A stretch of 64,000 nucleotides of DNA from Dipteronia dyeriana (lineage: Eukaryota; Streptophyta; Magnoliopsida; Sapindales; Sapindaceae): NCBI GenBank assembly GCA_032871835.1, contig CM065297.1:39495098-39559097 (forward strand). The letters run 5' to 3'. Shown here in pieces: positions 33,566 through 45,560 of this stretch (positions are counted from its first letter, which is position 1; every line of letters starts with the position of its first letter). The position numbers and the translations under genes were made by a program. Below the pieces are notes generated by a model. The model was not told the origin of the DNA. It did no database searches and worked only from the letters and a program-made list of their open reading frames with translations.

Positions 33566-36500
33566 AACCTTGACCACATTCTCTACAGTAGGATCGATCG
33601 GGATCACTTCCACCACTATTGCATCAGTACGTACCTTCTCTTCTTTAAGGGGGATTTTGAGATAGGTTCTACCCAAGTGCAGTTTGGCATGATGGTGGAG
33701 ATGGGCACTATGTCCTCCTCGTGCATCCAACGGCTCGAGAAGGAACAGCTTCGGTAAGAGCGGACCTAACAAACTCCCAGCTTTCTCAATAATCTCTTTC
33801 AGAGAGGTCCTTACTAGGTACAAAGCATGGATTTGAGTCTCTTCATATCGATGCACACTGCATCTGCTCCTTATCTACCTACATCTCAATTGCGGTTGCC
33901 TCATCTCTGGTCAGGGCTTTGCTTAGGTCGATCGTTCCCCTCATTACCTTGATCATCTTCTTCTTGGTCTGCTCAAGCTCGACTTTAACAGCATCAACCT
34001 ACTACTAAAGAGCATCATACCAGTGGCTCTGCTTCATTCATATCGGGTCATTCAATGCCCTAGCAATCCACCGGAGTCCCGGTTCATTCGAGTAGAGGCT
34101 TCCAATATTCAATAAGGCCTCCTACGTGCCAGAGCAAGCCTCTGGAGCAGTAGCAGCACCACCGCAAGTCCTGGAGCCTCCTCATATCTAGTATCAGGCC
34201 AGTAGCTCCTCTTTATTTGTACCGGGCCATTTAACGCCCTAGCTAGCCACCGTGGTCCCGATCCAACTCCTGGGTTAGTTTCATCGACGGTGGCAACTCA
34301 TTCCTCCCTGGTTTTATTGCTTAGGTAGAGGAAGAATCACCATCCTCTAGCACCTTGGTTGTGTCAGGCTGAATCAGCTCGGTCCACTATCTCTTCAGTT
34401 GGATTAATCGAGACCTCTTCCTTCATTATGGCTTTAGTATGGACCTCCTCTTCCTTGGTAAGGTCGATCTAGATTTTTACCTCCTTGACAGATTCAAATG
34501 GGCAGATACATAGGTTTGAAGTTCCGCCTATATCCCTAACCTCTACAGCAACCCACATCTGCCAGACCAGTTCGGACATCCATTTCTTTAGAAGGATCAA
34601 ACTGGACCACTACTTTGGATTATTCTGATGGAGAGGTAGGCAGGTTTGGAACCCCTCATGCATCTACAGCAGTAGGGGACTTCAAGGTAGTTCCTACCCC
34701 AACACGACTAGACATGAAAGTAGAATTGGGAACCAAGTCCTTCTCATCACCTACGTACCCATCATCTCAAGAAGGTCTGGCTTCAGTCAGAGTGGACCCA
34801 AGTAACTCTCAGCTTTCTCTGTGATCTACTCAAGGTATCTATCCTTCAATGATGATCAGGTCAGCGGGAAGAAGAGCTCGAGCTATCTAGAAAGCAACAT
34901 AGAAGAGTCCTTCAGCAAATGAAGCATTCACCTTGGCTTCCAAGGCAGCAACGCAGCCATACAGATTTAAACCACTCCCTCAATAGGTTATCTCCTACTT
35001 CAGAGCAATACTCGTACGGCACGTCGCATGGACCCGAGTCTCTCCAAATCATATACATGTTTGATCCACTCCCGGGCTACCTGCGCATTAACCACGGTTG
35101 TATCAATTCTGGTCATGTCTTCATTCAGAACAACTGTGCCGCTCACTACAGTGGTCAACTCCTCTATCTTCTGGTTTGACATCCCCTGAGAGAGTAATTT
35201 TCTCCATCAGCAGCATCTACTTCTGGATCAACAGGAGCTCACATGCCACATAAGCAATCACCTCAGTTGTGGCCTTTATTTGAAAGAGAAGCTCCCTCTT
35301 CGGATTGATCCTCTGATGTACCATGGGATTTTAAGCCAGGGTCTGCTTCAGCAACCCAAGACTTGCCAACTACGGTGGGAATATACACAACCATCTCAGC
35401 AGCTTTCTTCGTAATCCCCTTCCTATTTCGTCCATCAATGACTCTTAAGTCCAAGGGGGGAAGTAGAGCCAACTCTACCTGGAAGGCTATGAAGAAGTAA
35501 CCATCCTCCTTGGCTTGCACGAGCTTGACCTTAGCAACATCAGCTTGCTCTCAAATATTATCGTACAGATGGCTCCTATCCATTTTTATTAGGCCTTCCA
35601 ATGCAATAGTGAGCCATCAATATCCCGATCCGTTCGGGGAGCATCTAGAGGTCCCGATTTGTTAATAGTTGGGTCTCAAGGTCTATTACGATTGCTGAAG
35701 ACTCTCATCTACCCCAAGTGGACTTCCAAACCGGTTATATCACTTGGAGAATAGAAGCTCAATATTTTCTCAGTACTCCAATAAGAGGGGCGATGACCCC
35801 AGCGTGAGACAATTTCCCCTAGTTCGTAATAAAAAACATCTTTTAAGAAAAGTCATTCTAATATCTACACCCATAATGCAGATCATCTCATAAGATTCTA
35901 CACATGAAAAGGCTTCTAGAGCGAGGCTGGTTATCAACCGATACAACTTGCATTGATACAACTTCGTATCTACTCGCCATCAGTTTACATCTTCTTCGAT
36001 TTTGGTATCCGTCATAGTTCTCCCATGATCACCATTCGCCCATGATCTAGATACTGTAGACAAGATCAAATCCCTTCAGGAGGATTGCCATTACCAAGAG
36101 AGCTACACCTCTCTCCTAAGGCCCTGGACCGGATCAAATCCCTCTAGGAGGATCACCTTAACTAGGAGTGCTAGATAACCCTTTTGATCCCCCGGACTGG
36201 ATTAATCCCTCCAGGATGATCACCATGGTATTTTGACAATGATCACCTCGCGACCAGAGACTGGTCGGGGAAACCCCCTTGCTACCTCTTATGCCTCGCT
36301 CGGGGACCACCCCTCACCAAGAAGGGTCTGAGTGTAAGAGCATAGTTTGCCATCCAAATCTCGAGACCAGGGATTGATCGGGGAAGCCCCCTTATCACCT
36401 CTGATGCCTTGGTTGGGTGACCTCCCCCAAGAAGGTTCCGAGTATAAGTGCATAGTTACCATCCGGATCAAAATACCAGGATATAGGTCGATAGCCCTCC

Positions 36501-37283
36501 TGATGCCTTGGACAAGATTAATCCCTCCAGGAGGATCGCCATGGTATTTTGACAATGATCGCCTCGAGATCAAGAAAGAGCTAGATAACACCCTTAATGC
36601 CTTTGTTGGGCTACCACACCCAAGACGGATCTGAGTATAAGTTCATAGTTACCTTCTCGATCCCAAGTCCAGGGTAGCTAGCGTTCCTAATACCTTGGTC
36701 GGGTGACCTCCCCCAAGAAGGATCTGAGAGTAATTTCCTACTAGATCACGAGACCAGAACAACCAAAAGGTCATCCTACTGCCATGGCCGGGCCAACCCC
36801 GCCAGGAAGGATCTGGATGGCATAGTTGCCTACCATGATCATTTCGCTAGTTCGCCAAAGTACCATGATTCATGGAAAAGGAACGCTAGGTACTCAGATT
36901 AGCCACAGAAGCTCCATCCCACATAATTGAGCAGTACGATTTGTGACCTTTCTTACTTATCAAATTTTACACTGAATAGAGCGTCAGAAATTCCACCAAG
37001 GGAATATCCCCTTCTGTGGTCCGCCACTATTCATTTATTTTACAGACACGCTAGATTTGCCTACATTTCACCTATGTATAATGACCTGGTGTGAAAGTGG
37101 CATTAGTTACCTACCAAGATCTTTTTCGCCTAAAGTACCGAGATTTCTAAATCTGGAATAACATGTATTATGATTCGCTAGAGCCAAGTATGCTGGGAGC
37201 AATTTTCGTAAGAAGCGACATGCAAAATTCTTTATGTAGTATAAGATCCTGACTCCAACCCCAACTATGTACCGGGGTTCAAG
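33566..37283 (+). other. Gypsy-E internal region, right piece, with antisense gene remnants
   Basis: There is no gag-pol motif on the plus strand. On the minus strand there are scraps like the antisense gene at 51446-53322: EDGYFFIAFQVELALLPPLD at about 35515-35455 and KVNASFAEGLFYVAF at about 34935-34890, both resembling SFSEGYFYASYQVAEALPLL there. The two scraps are diverged copies, so the region contains duplicated modules. A second pair is CTTCGGTAAGAGCGGACC near 33750 and CTTCAGTCAGAGTGGACC near 34782. The frames at 33533-33856, 34615-34824 and 36289-36634 are not recognisable genes by themselves. Confidence 0.65.
36030..36850 (+). repeat. Degenerate tandem repeats near the Gypsy-E 3' LTR
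   Basis: Phrases such as GGGTGACCTCCCCCAAGAAGG, CTGAGTATAAGTGCATAGTT and CATGGTATTTTGACAATGAT recur several times (for example near 36215, 36330, 36430, 36540, 36640, 36710 and 36830) at uneven steps of roughly 100-130 bases. Repeats in the 3' untranslated part are well known in Tat-lineage gypsy elements and can seed satellites. Confidence 0.75.
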
Positions 37284-37297
37284 TCAAGGGGGACTTC
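37284..37297 (+). other. Gypsy-E polypurine tract
   Basis: AAGGGGGACTTC directly precedes the TGTTAATAG start of the 3' LTR, as expected for the plus-strand primer. Confidence 0.75.
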
Positions 37298-39628
37298 TGT
37301 TAATAGCCTTTTTTGCTAGGGTCCAAAAAAGAATTTTCTACCTTCCTACCTTCAACCAGGAGTCTAAATCCGGGTCTACATAGTGAGGTATCGAGGTCTT
37401 CTAGGTTTAGGTACCTTATGACCCCGCAGAAGCAGGGCGAGGTAGTCAACACCATCTTAACAATTAGCATGCATTCAAGCTCTCAAAATAAAGCCCGCTA
37501 CCCCATCAGGAATCTTTGCATAATTAGGCCCAACTACAAGGTTAGAACCCTATCTGATATTTTGCACCTAGAATGGTTAGCACAAGCTCCACGGGAAGAC
37601 CAACAAGTTTGATCTAGCTCAATGACAATCGAGAGGCCCTCTAGTGACCACGACAGTGTTCTGGAACCTGGGGTATCTCGCCCTTAAGAAATATCAAGCA
37701 TCTCCTTAGGTAACCTCCATGAAGTATCTCTCCAAAGTGACATACAAAATCAGAGATTTCCTCTAAACAGCGTAGGAAGAGAGGGTTGACCTTCATGACA
37801 CTTACGATACCATTAATGATATCAAACCGTATTAATGGAGGTAGTCAACCCTATTAATGAGGTTAACCGTATTAATGGAGGCAATCAACCCTATTAATGA
37901 TATAGTCAATGCCATTAATGAGAGAATATTCAACTCTTTATTGACCACCATAAGTGAAAGAGTCCAAAGAGGAAACAATCACATCTTCTCCAAGATATTA
38001 GCTACAAGCAGATTCTTAAGGGTCAACTACGTTAATGAAGAATCATATTCAATAAGGAAAGGAGACTAATTCAAGAATCCTCATCTTGCATGCAATATTA
38101 ATTACATTATGAATAAATAGACCTCAACACGCACGTTGTGAAGGGGTGATTGAACCAAGAAATCCCCTATGAGGCAACATTCTACACTCCAATCAATTCC
38201 AGAAGAGGCCAAAATACATTCTCCAATACTCATCTCAGATTTCATCTCGCCTCCAATGGAGAAATCAACCAGCCCAAGGCAAGTCAACATACTTCGTCTA
38301 AATTCTCCGTATATCACCATCGTAGTATTATCTCAACGATATGTATTACCTCTCCCAAGAATATATCGGGATTGGTTAACTTTCTATTACCATTGTAAGC
38401 TCTCTGGAGAATATACGTTGTACTACTCCACAATTTTTATAAGCTCCCAAGAGCACTTCTTGACATATATATATATATATATATATATACAAGGAAGGAC
38501 CTTCCTACCTTTCACTGGATACTGCGTTGGTTTTTCAGCATGTGATCAATCGTGATGCTTTTTCCCCGTTGGTCAGTCCACCTCCCTCTACAAAAGATTT
38601 GTGTTTCTATTATTTATTTCCAGTATTATGCATGTTTATATGTGTGCAAGCTAGATTCCTACCTCACTGGACCTAGCGCTCTTATCCTCCCATCTACATG
38701 CCAAAATCGCACTCCAAGATTGGGAGAAACCACCCAGACCAGCTTGAAAGGGAGTCGATGAGCTCTCCCGCATCCTCTTTATGGAAGAAATCGAGCTCTT
38801 CGACACTGGAGCTAGATAAGCCCTCCTCCTTACTTGTTGTTTAAGTCGGTGAACTACAATAAGGAATCATGCTCTAAAACCGGGCTCCGGGTGCCAGGAC
38901 GGGCTCCGACCCCGACTGAGGACCAGGATCAAGATCAGAGAACAAGGGAACCTTGAGCTCCCTTTATCTTCTACCTACCATGAATCTCGACAGGTGGGAT
39001 GACTCGTCTCTTACCTACCACGAAGCCCGACGAATGGGTTGACTCGTTTCCTACCTACTACGAAGCCTGAAAGGAGGGATGACTCACCTCATACCTACCA
39101 AGAAGCCAGTTGAGAGGGATGACTCGTCTTCTACCTACCACGAAGCCCGAAGGATGGGTTGACTCTTCTCCTACCTACCACGAAGCCCGAAGGATGGGTT
39201 GACTTGTCTCCTTCCTACCACAAAGCCCGACGGATGGGATGACTCGTTTCCTACCTATAACGATTCCCGATGAATGGGTTAACTCTTCTCCTACTTACCA
39301 CGAAGCCCGACGGGTGGAATGACTCGTCTTTTACCTGCCACAAGGCTCGGTAGATGGGTTAACCCATCTCCTACATACCACGAAGCCCAACGGATGGGTT
39401 GACTCGTCTCCTACCTACTACGAAGCCCAATAGATGGGATGACTCCTCTATTACCTACCACGAAGCCCAGCAGGTGGGATGACTCCCCTCCTACCTTCCA
39501 CTCCATATTCCATATTCATACAAGATCCCTCCAAGGTATAAGGTACCAACCCCGGCCATCACCTTCGTGGTAGTGGTCTCGAGGGTGTTAGCTGTAATTC
39601 CTCACCCTGAGCGAATTTTCAGTTAACA
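37298..39628 (+). repeat. Gypsy-E 3' LTR (2331 bp)
   Basis: It begins TGTTAATAGCC and ends TTTTCAGTTAACA. It is collinear with 6896-9363 but differs by many substitutions and by indels: it lacks most of the GACCCC-rich stretch and has about 13 rather than 15 minisatellite units (38966-39500). A TA run lies at about 38466-38488. The amount of change suggests an old insertion, as the nesting also requires. Confidence 0.88.
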
Positions 39629-39633
39629 TAAAA

Positions 39634-40667
39634 AAATAAATTGAGCAATCGGTTGAAACCGGTTGCAAAAACTGGGCTGTCAGCCACTTAATTTTTTTAA
39701 AAATACTTATTTTATTAGCTTTTGTTAGCTTATTACGGTACGACATATCGTCCTTAGTTGTACCATAGCCAGAATCCCAAATTCATTACAAACACAAAAC
39801 TTTAGGATTGAAATCATCGGATTGTTGGTTGGAATCCACTGATAGATTTGGTGATGGATTCAAAATTTTTGACTGGGTGGGACATTTATATAAAGTAAAA
39901 GTTATATATATAAATTATTAAAAAAATAAATTCATAACAAAATGAGGTTTTTTTTAATAAAAAACTATATATATATATATATAAAAAGAGAAATCAATGG
40001 TTTACAGAAGTTTAGATAAAATAAAACAAATAGAACATTTATTCTAGATGAGCTAAATAATCTTTTAGTTAGAAGAAAATAAAATAATAAACACAATATT
40101 AAAAATAAATTATAAAAAGAAAAACAACATAAACAATGAAAAATTATAATATTTGTTTTTAAAATAATAAATTACAATATAATTTTATATTAAGAAATTT
40201 TGTTTTGTATTTATAATGAGTTCACTTTAAATTTATACAACGATAATTGTTTAATAAATATTGTTAAACATGTTTTTTATTTTTTTATATTCTTCTAATT
40301 GTTGGTAAATTATTGATTCTAAATAAATTGAAACTATAAAATATAGAAAATACTAAGGGTATGTTTCATAGGAAGGAAAAGAGAGAGGGAAGAAAATGGT
40401 GGAGGGGAAAGGGAGAAGAAAATGTGGAAGTGTGTGTTTGGTATGGAGAGAAAAATAAAAGAAAGTGAAATGTGGGAGGAAAAATTGATAAGTGCGACGT
40501 GCTCATTTTAATCCTCCCAAAAGTGGAAGGAAAAATAGAGAGAAACGTGAAGGCTCTTGGCTTTGAAGAAATTACAAATTTACCCTTTTTTAATTTACAA
40601 ATGATTTAAAAAAAAAACTTGTAAAACATAATGTATTAATTTATATATATAATAAATTACAAAGTTT
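39634..40667. other. AT-rich spacer with a possible MITE fragment
   Basis: Very AT-rich sequence with no gene. At 40365-40600 a purine-rich stretch opens CTAAGGGTATGTTTCATAGG and continues GGAAGGAAAAGAGAG, ending near an ACAAATTTACCC run. This resembles the GGGTGTGTTTGG starts of many small plant non-autonomous DNA transposons, but I cannot find matching inverted ends. The rest may be original host DNA. Confidence 0.4.
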
Positions 40668-40672
40668 GAAGT

Positions 40673-41829
40673 TGTTAATGGTAAAATTTGGCCAGGGTTC
40701 AAAAAGAAATTTTCCACTGTCCCGCCCAAATTCAAAGCCGTAATCGACGTTCATGAAACACGGGTGGACCATAAAGCTACCCCACATGAGCAGGGAAGGC
40801 CGACCCGACTTCAAAACTATAAGAAAGCAAGCTAGGCGTGACCAGGCTTCTCCAGGCCACCTATCGGGGAACCTCGGTTCCCGAGGTCGAGCTCTTCAAC
40901 CACCCCGTAAAAGCCATGGAGGTCTCCAAGCTTAAGAAACAATTAAAAGAAGCCCGACAAGCAGAGTAGGCCCCCTCCGGGTTAAGACTTTCAGAGGACA
41001 AACTTAAGAGTAGTCTTAGATAGAAGCCAACCAACCTCTCCAGAAGCCCGCTGTCCCTGCTAAGCACGAAAGAGGAATCAAGCCTAAATCTACACTTCTC
41101 CGGCTACCTCCCAAGAATGTCTACAGGGACACCTCAAGCTCCCAAGGGTCAGGGAAAATATATCCCAAGCTTCTAAGAACAAGGTCGAAGCATAGATCTA
41201 CCTCGCTCAATGAGACGACAGGCAGCTAGCTCGGTGACCTCCATGAAAAACCATGCCGCGATAACATACAAGATCATATCTATGTGATAACCAACATTAA
41301 TTCCGTATACGTGTGAATCAAGAGTTTGATTACTAAAAGGAAACAAACTCATTCTCGTTAAGAATTTCATCGTTTCGGTTATTTACTCAAGGTCAACAAC
41401 TTTTAAATAAAGGATCTCGTCTGTTAAGGAGGATCGTGGCCGGATATAAATGAATTCAAACCTACTTGGACCAGATATAAATAGAGCTAAGCATGACGCA
41501 TAGGATATAAAAAAAAAGAAGTAGAAAAAGAGAGAGGAAGGCCTAAATTCTTTATTCAGAACACGGCCGCCGTTGTTTCCACTATTCGACAAGCAAAAAG
41601 TTGCCACCTTCTTAGATCCTAGAGAGGTGAGCAAATAAGAGAGTAATCTGTATATCGAAGCAAGTAATTAATAATAAAAGCTCCTATTAATATTTTTTAC
41701 AATCCAGCCTCTCATTTATCTCTAAACAGGTTAGGTATCAACGGTACCGACCCCGGCTACAACTTCTATGGTAGTGGTCTCAAGGGTGTTAGTAGGAATT
41801 TATTATCCTGAGCAAATTTCCCGTTAACA
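40673..41829 (+). repeat. Gypsy-D copy 1 5' LTR (1157 bp)
   Basis: TGTTAATGGTAAAATTTGGCC at the start and AAATTTCCCGTTAACA at the end match the solo LTR at 30955-32192. The TATA box reads TATAAATAGAG at about 41477. The frames at 40861-41067 and 41383-41634 are LTR sequence. Confidence 0.93.
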
Positions 41830-41852
41830 CTTTTTGGCGGCATCTGTGGGGA
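41830..41852 (+). other. Gypsy-D copy 1 primer binding site
   Basis: TGGCGGCATCTGTGGGGA at 41835-41852 lies five bases inside the LTR, at the same offset as in Gypsy-D copy 2 and Gypsy-E. It differs from TGGCGCCGTCTGTGGGAA by a few changes. Confidence 0.8.
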
Positions 41853-41903
41853 ACTCTCACACCACCATCTTTATATTTAAAAATTTGTTATTTTGCAGAA
41901 ATC

Positions 41904-43646
41904 ATGAGGCTCCGCTCCTTACAAGGACAACCAGACGCATCGGGACAACCTTCTGCTGTGTCAACACGAAAGGTCCAGAAGAAAGGGAGGAAATTTGGGC
42001 TCCATGGCAAGGTTCTAGCACAGCAGCCACTGTGCGGGCTATGGATCCCTTTCTGGGAAATCAGGACGAGTTTGACCGATAAGCGGCGGCCTTCGTAGAA
42101 AACGTCCGCCTTTGACTGCTCGCTTAGGGTATTACTATCCAGCAAGCATACCTTTGCTATTGGGGGGAGTGAAGTAGGCCTGGGGCTAGGCAACCCGCCT
42201 TTGATCTCCTGGGACCTACTCCTCGAGAACCAGCTCGTAAAAGAACGGGACTCCCAACCTCGATCCGGGATAAGTTAGGGCCCATGCCCCCCATTTTTGA
42301 AGCGTTGCCACGCTACCAACCAAGGCAAGTCAAATCCGAGGTGGACGTCGTTCCCCAAGAGCGGGGAGAGTTTCTCCACCACCCAACGACTTCATGGAGG
42401 GAAGCCCGAAGTAGGGAAGTAGAAAGTCAACAAATCCCCCGAACAGACCCCCTCCGAAGAAGGCACTGGGTAGAGGTCGCCAGTTCGTCAGAAGGGTCCA
42501 AAAGTGAGGAAACAGAGATGAACTCAATAAAATCCGAAAGCAAATACCTAAAGGACCAGTTGGCAGAGCTTCAGAAGGAGGTCCAACTGATGAAGAAGGG
42601 AAAGTACAATGAGGACAAGAAAGATAGTCTAAGTGAAATGAATGCTCCCTTCACCTGAAGGATCCGGGAGGTGGAGCTCCCGCCTAAGTTCAAAATGCCA
42701 ACTGGCAGATTCTCCGGGACTGAGGATCTTGTTAGCCACTTAGAGAGCTTCGTTCAACAGATAGAGGTCAGGAATACGACCAGGGCTGCTATGTGTCGAA
42801 TGTTCCCCACTACACTCACGAATTACGCTAAAACCTGGTTTAGGATACTACCTGCCGGTAGTGTAGATTTCTTTACCAAGCTGTCAACTGATTTCTGCTC
42901 ATAATTCCAGGGAGTTAAGCACCGATTGAAGGACCCAATCCATCTACAGTATGTGATCCAGGAGAGTGGGGAAACCCTCCGATCTTATGCCGAGTGTTTC
43001 CACGAGAGGTCATCCAGATGAGGGTCTTCACTGATAAAGAAACCCTCGCCAACTTCAGAAGGAAACTGTGGGCGCGAAAGCTTTTTCGGTCTTTTGCCAA
43101 GAGACCTCTGAAATCCTACCAAGAAGTCTATGATCGGGCTCTCGAGCAGATTGAGGTCGACGAACAACTTAAGGTCAAGATATAGGACGACGACATGAGA
43201 GCCGTAAAATGACAAAAGAAGGAAGCTACCAAACCCGAGCAAGTTCAGAAAAGTCAGAACAAACCCTCCAATAAATCAACATATCACTTCCCTCTTTCTC
43301 AACCCAGATCGGAAAGGTATCCAGAAAAATGAACTCCTCCTTAGACTTCACCACCTCCAGGACAGTGGCCCCAATAGCTCGAGATGATAGGGGGTACGAT
43401 CATTACACTCTCTTAAATGCATCCCATGAAATAGTCTATCTCACTATTCGAGACAAGGGTTTGCTACAAAAGCCCGCTCCTATGAAAGCCCTGGTCGATA
43501 AGAGAAATCACTATAAATATTGTGTCTTTCATGAGGATGTGGGGCACAACACTTCAGAATGCTACAACCTGCAGAATCAGATCAAGGCTTTGATAAGAGG
43601 AGAAGGTCTGGTGGAATTCTTACAACAAGTCAGGGAGAACATTTAG
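41904..43646 (+). pseudogene. Gypsy-D copy 1 gag
   Basis: The start at 41904 (MRLRSLQGQPDASGQP) is shared with copy 2 at 54944 and follows an acceptor-like TTATTTTGCAG by five bases. The frame breaks several times. Recognisable parts are a charged stretch with SKYLKDQLAELQKEVQLMKK, the gag core ELPPKFKMPTGRFSGTEDLV and MFPTTLTNYAKTWFRIL (about 42670-42860), and the C-terminal YCVFHEDVGHNTSECYNL (about 43518-43572). The last is the zinc knuckle-like C/H pattern of Tat gag proteins, followed by QIKALIRGEGLVEFL. It would form the capsid. Confidence 0.9.
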
Positions 43647-44398
43647 ACTTGAAGGGAAGTACAAGCCGAGATCCGAGAGCATGCCAAGAAAAGAAAGGGG
43701 AAGCAGGCAGACCTGATGTAACAGATTCAGATAATACATACCATCAGCAGGGGGCCTACTCTGGCCGGTACCTCTAACAGTTCAAGGAAAAACCATACGA
43801 GGAAAGTCCCTCGTACTAACGAAGGGCTGGATATCTTTAAGGTCGACCAGATACCTACCAACACCTCCCAGTTGTCACAGATCATTTTCACCGAAGCAGA
43901 TGTCTATAACACCGTGTAGCCTCATGATGACCCCATAGTGATCACGGTATAGATTGCCAATTTCATGGTACACCGCGTGCTCGTCGACACAGGTAGTAGC
44001 ATTGACGTCCTATTTAAAGATACCTTGGAAAAGCTAAACTTGAAACAGTGGCTTTACAATAGCTGCACTACCCCACTATATAGGTTCACTGGGACTCAAT
44101 AACACCCGTGGGATCAAAAATCCTACCAGTGATCATTAGAGTCATACCTCTCCAGCAGAATATCACGACCGACTTCGTGGTGGTGGATACCCCATCGGCC
44201 TACAATGAAAAATTACAGAGGCCATTTTTATCATCCTTGAAAGGGGTCTTTTCCATTTACTACAACGTCCTTAAGTTCCCAGTAGGAGACAATATAGAGG
44301 AAGATCAGGGTGATCAGCAAGCAGCTAGTAGATGCTACGCAGTGTCGGCCAACCCAGCAGCTCTAGCAAAACAACTCACCCATGTGACAATGATCTAA
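43647..44398 (+). pseudogene. Gypsy-D copy 1 protease region
   Basis: The aspartic protease site reads HRVLVDTGSSIDVLF at about 43971-44015, with the catalytic DTG intact. It lies after a stretch reading PHDDPIVITV, common before Tat proteases, and before VVVDTPSAYNEKLQRP and NVLKFPVGDNIEEDQGDQ (44160-44310). Stops interrupt the linking frame near 43918 and 44100. The protease would mature the gag-pol polyprotein. Confidence 0.88.
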
Positions 44399-45560
44399 GA
44401 CAAAGTAAGCCCTACACTAAACCTAAGAGATGTAGGGTCCACCGATCACCCTGAAGATGACCTCATAATGCCCAACATGGAGGAACAGAGAAGGGAATGG
44501 GCCAGCGGCCATCCAGTGGATAAGTTAGAAGAGATTCTTGTCCTAGTGGGCGATCCATCGAAGGTTATCAAAATCAGAGCCACCCTTGAGCCGAGAGTGA
44601 AAGAGGGTTTGATCAGGCTCCTCACAGAGTTCAACGACATTTTTCCTTGGAGTCATGCTAAGATGCCAGGGATCCTGATGACATTAGCTGGTCATCGATT
44701 GGTAGTGGATCCTACGTTCAAACCCATTAAATAAAAAATATGCCACTTTAACACCGAAAGAAATGTCATGGTTCAGGAAGAGGTGGACAAACTGACCCAG
44801 GCAGGCTTCATTCGAGAAACACGTTATCTTGAGTGGATCGCCAATGTGGTCATGGTCACAAAGGCAAATGGAAAGTGGTGCATGTGTGTGGATTACACCT
44901 ACCTCAACCAGGCATGCCCGAAGAACAGCTTCCCTCTACCAAAAATTTATCAGCTGGTCGACTCTGCCTCCGGAAACAAGCTCCTGAGCTTCATAGACAT
45001 ATTTTCAGGTAACAATCAAATTATGATGCACCCCGCGAATAAGGAAAAGACCAGTTTCATCACAGTACAAGGTTTGTACCGCTACAAGGTGATGCCTTTC
45101 GGGCATAAGAACGCTTTAGCTACTTATCAGCAGCTAATCAGTCGGTTGTTCAAGCCTGAAATTGGGAGGTCAATGGAGGTGAATATCGACGACATGATCA
45201 CAAAGTCTTCAACCTCGGAAGGCTATCTGGGCAACCTTTGTAGAACCTTCATGATCCTAAGGGAGAATCAGATGAGGTTAAACCCTTCCAAATGAGTCTT
45301 TGGGGTAACTGTAGGGAAGTTTCTGTGCTTCATGGTCCATGAGGGAGGCATAGAGGCTAACCCAGAAAAGATCATGGCTATCTTGAATCTAGAATCCCCC
45401 ACGTCTCTTAAACAGGTTCAAGCCTTAACCAGACAGGTAGCAGCGCTTAATAGGTTCATCTCTCGGTCTACCGATAAGTGTCTACCTTTCTTCAAAGCCA
45501 TCAAGTAGGGAAGAAACTTGAAATGGCATCAGGAGAGCGAACATGCTTTTCACGCCTTGA
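44399..45560 (+). pseudogene. Gypsy-D copy 1 reverse transcriptase
   Basis: It reads through LTEFNDIFPWSHAKMPGI, GFIRETRYLEWIANVVMV, KWCMCVDYTYLNQACPK, SFIDIFSGNNQIMM and YRYKVMPFGHKNALATYQ to the catalytic NIDDMITKS at about 45180. The usual Tyr before the DD pair (YVDD) is Asn here. Stops lie near 44732, at 45293-45295 and near 45508. The thumb region continues as FLCFMVHEGGIEANPEKI and ALTRQVAALNRFISRS. Confidence 0.92.

Larger units (their letters stand above)
6896..39628 (+). mobile_element. Gypsy-E: Tat-like LTR element without gag-pol, split by Copia-A
   Basis: Two LTRs in the same orientation (6896-9363 and 37298-39628) bound an internal region of two pieces, 9364-10217 and 33566-37297, separated by the complete Copia-A insertion with its GAGTC duplication. 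A TGGCACCGTCTGTGGGAA primer site follows the left LTR and a GGGGGACTTC purine tract precedes the right one. Without insertions the element is about 9.4 kb, with about 4.6 kb internal. I see no gag, protease, RT, RNase H or integrase motif in it. The two ends of its LTR and its primer site resemble those of Gypsy-D, which does encode gag-pol, so it looks like a large non-autonomous derivative dependent on D-type proteins. Minus-strand remnants inside resemble the antisense gene at 51446-53322. Confidence 0.85.

Noticed and set aside
36289..36634. Overlapping frames of about 95-100 codons on both strands
   Set aside because: They lie in degenerate tandem repeats of the Gypsy-E interior; no domain or start context supports a gene.
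6891..39633. TAATT and TAAAA as a target duplication of Gypsy-E
   Set aside because: Only three of five bases agree and both flanks are AT-rich, so chance agreement cannot be excluded; the element is called from its LTRs, not from this.
41888..42193. Minus-strand 101-codon frame over Gypsy-D gag
   Set aside because: It is a shadow of the gag start on the plus strand, shared only because gag is shared with copy 2.
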